From Actinomycetota bacterium (GTDB taxonomy: Bacteria > Actinomycetota > Actinomycetes > Streptosporangiales > Streptosporangiaceae), in assembly GCA_003161205.1 (NCBI GenBank), contig PMOU01000154.1:10758-17785 (forward strand): a stretch of 7,028 nucleotides of DNA. The letters are read 5' to 3'. Under the pieces are notes generated by a model that was not told the origin of the DNA, searched no databases, and worked only from the letters and a program-made list of their open reading frames with translations. Shown piece after piece: positions 6,823-7,028 of this stretch (the first letter of the stretch is position 1; every line of letters begins with the position of its first letter). The position numbers and the translations under genes were made by a program.

Positions 6823-6840
6823 GTATAAAGGAAACGAGCC
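6813..6840 (+). terminator. Inverted repeat overlapping the regulator's stop codon
   Basis: GGCTCGTT (6813-6820) pairs perfectly with AACGAGCC (6833-6840) across a 12-nt AT-rich loop. The stop codon TAG (6820-6822) begins at the last base of the left arm. With only 8 bp and no U-tract it is at best a weak terminator between the regulator and the next gene. Confidence 0.35.
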
Positions 6841-6914
6841 ACGGGGGAGCAGACGCCTCTTCTCCCCATGAGCTGGGCAGCTGCCCGGCAATCGCGTGAA
6901 AGGTGCAGACGCTG
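6841..6914 (+). promoter_or_regulatory. Structured leader of the serA-like gene
   Basis: Two more inverted repeats fill the gap. GGGGAG (6844-6849) pairs with CTCCCC (6862-6867) over a 12-nt loop. The perfect palindrome GGGCAGCTGCCC (6875-6886) can be extended by three pairs, one of them G-T, to 6872-6889. A 16-codon open frame from ATG 6868 (MSWAAARQSRERCRRW) ends in TGA at 6916-6918, overlapping the GTG start of serA in a GTGA arrangement. The frame has no Shine-Dalgarno within normal distance. The leader might attenuate serA, but this matches no riboswitch class I recognise. Confidence 0.3.
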
Positions 6915-7028
6915 GTGACCACGAGGGCACTGCTGGTCGAGAACATCCATCCCGACGCGTCGCTGCGGCTGGCCAAGGAGGGTTACCAGGTCGAGACCCT
7001 GCCGAGCGCGCTCGGCGAGGACGAGCTC
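6915..7028 (+). CDS. serA: D-3-phosphoglycerate dehydrogenase, N-terminal 38 codons only
   Basis: Probably the first enzyme of the phosphorylated serine pathway, oxidising 3-phosphoglycerate to 3-phosphohydroxypyruvate with NAD. The visible product begins MTTRALLVENIHPDA and continues with LAKEGYQVETLPSALGEDEL. This matches the start of E. coli-type SerA proteins (LLVEGVHQ.A...L...GY..........AL.D..L). The NAD-binding and catalytic motifs lie beyond the right edge, so another D-isomer-specific 2-hydroxyacid dehydrogenase cannot be excluded. I chose GTG 6915 because GAAAGG (6898-6903) lies 11 nt upstream; an in-frame GTG at 6903 would overlap that site. The gene follows the AfsR-like regulator on the same strand after 92 nt, so read-through is possible. 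Confidence 0.75.
   Translation, partial: MTTRALLVENIHPDASLRLAKEGYQVETLPSALGEDEL

Overview
The window is about 7 kb of high-GC DNA with strongly G/C-biased third codon positions, GTG starts and an AfsR-type SARP regulator. This fits a filamentous or related actinobacterium. The genus cannot be resolved from the sequence alone.

Layout: three genes on the minus strand fill the left half. From upstream to downstream they are (i) a membrane-anchored thioredoxin-fold protein of the DUF929 family with a CPYC active site (3236 to 2310), (ii) a vitamin K epoxide reductase (VKOR) family protein with an unusual hexapeptide-repeat N-terminal tail (2178 to 1360), and (iii) a polytopic membrane protein with a DoxX-like segment, cut by the window's left edge (1154 to <1). 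A gene-free spacer of about 590 bp (3237-3828) holds a perfect 16-bp hairpin, a second near-perfect palindrome and an AT-rich island. To its right, on the plus strand, are a 997-residue AfsR-like regulator (winged helix, BTAD, NB-ARC, TPR; 3829-6822) and, 92 nt later, the first 38 codons of a probable D-3-phosphoglycerate dehydrogenase gene, serA (6915 to >7028).

How the genes may work together: the DUF929 protein and VKOR look like an oxidase/re-oxidase pair for disulfide bonds outside the cytoplasm. VKOR would pass electrons from the thioredoxin-like CPYC site to quinone. The third membrane protein shares their strand and may share their function, but gaps of 131 and 205 nt and a 9-bp hairpin before it leave co-transcription open. 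The AfsR-like protein is a typical ATP-dependent activator of the kind that controls secondary metabolism. Nothing in the sequence ties it to the redox genes beyond divergent placement. The serA leader contains several inverted repeats and a tiny open frame whose stop overlaps the serA start.

I did not find a CRISPR array, insertion sequence, tRNA, rRNA or clear new defence system. The most unusual items are the VKOR repeat tail, the structured divergent spacer and the serA leader.
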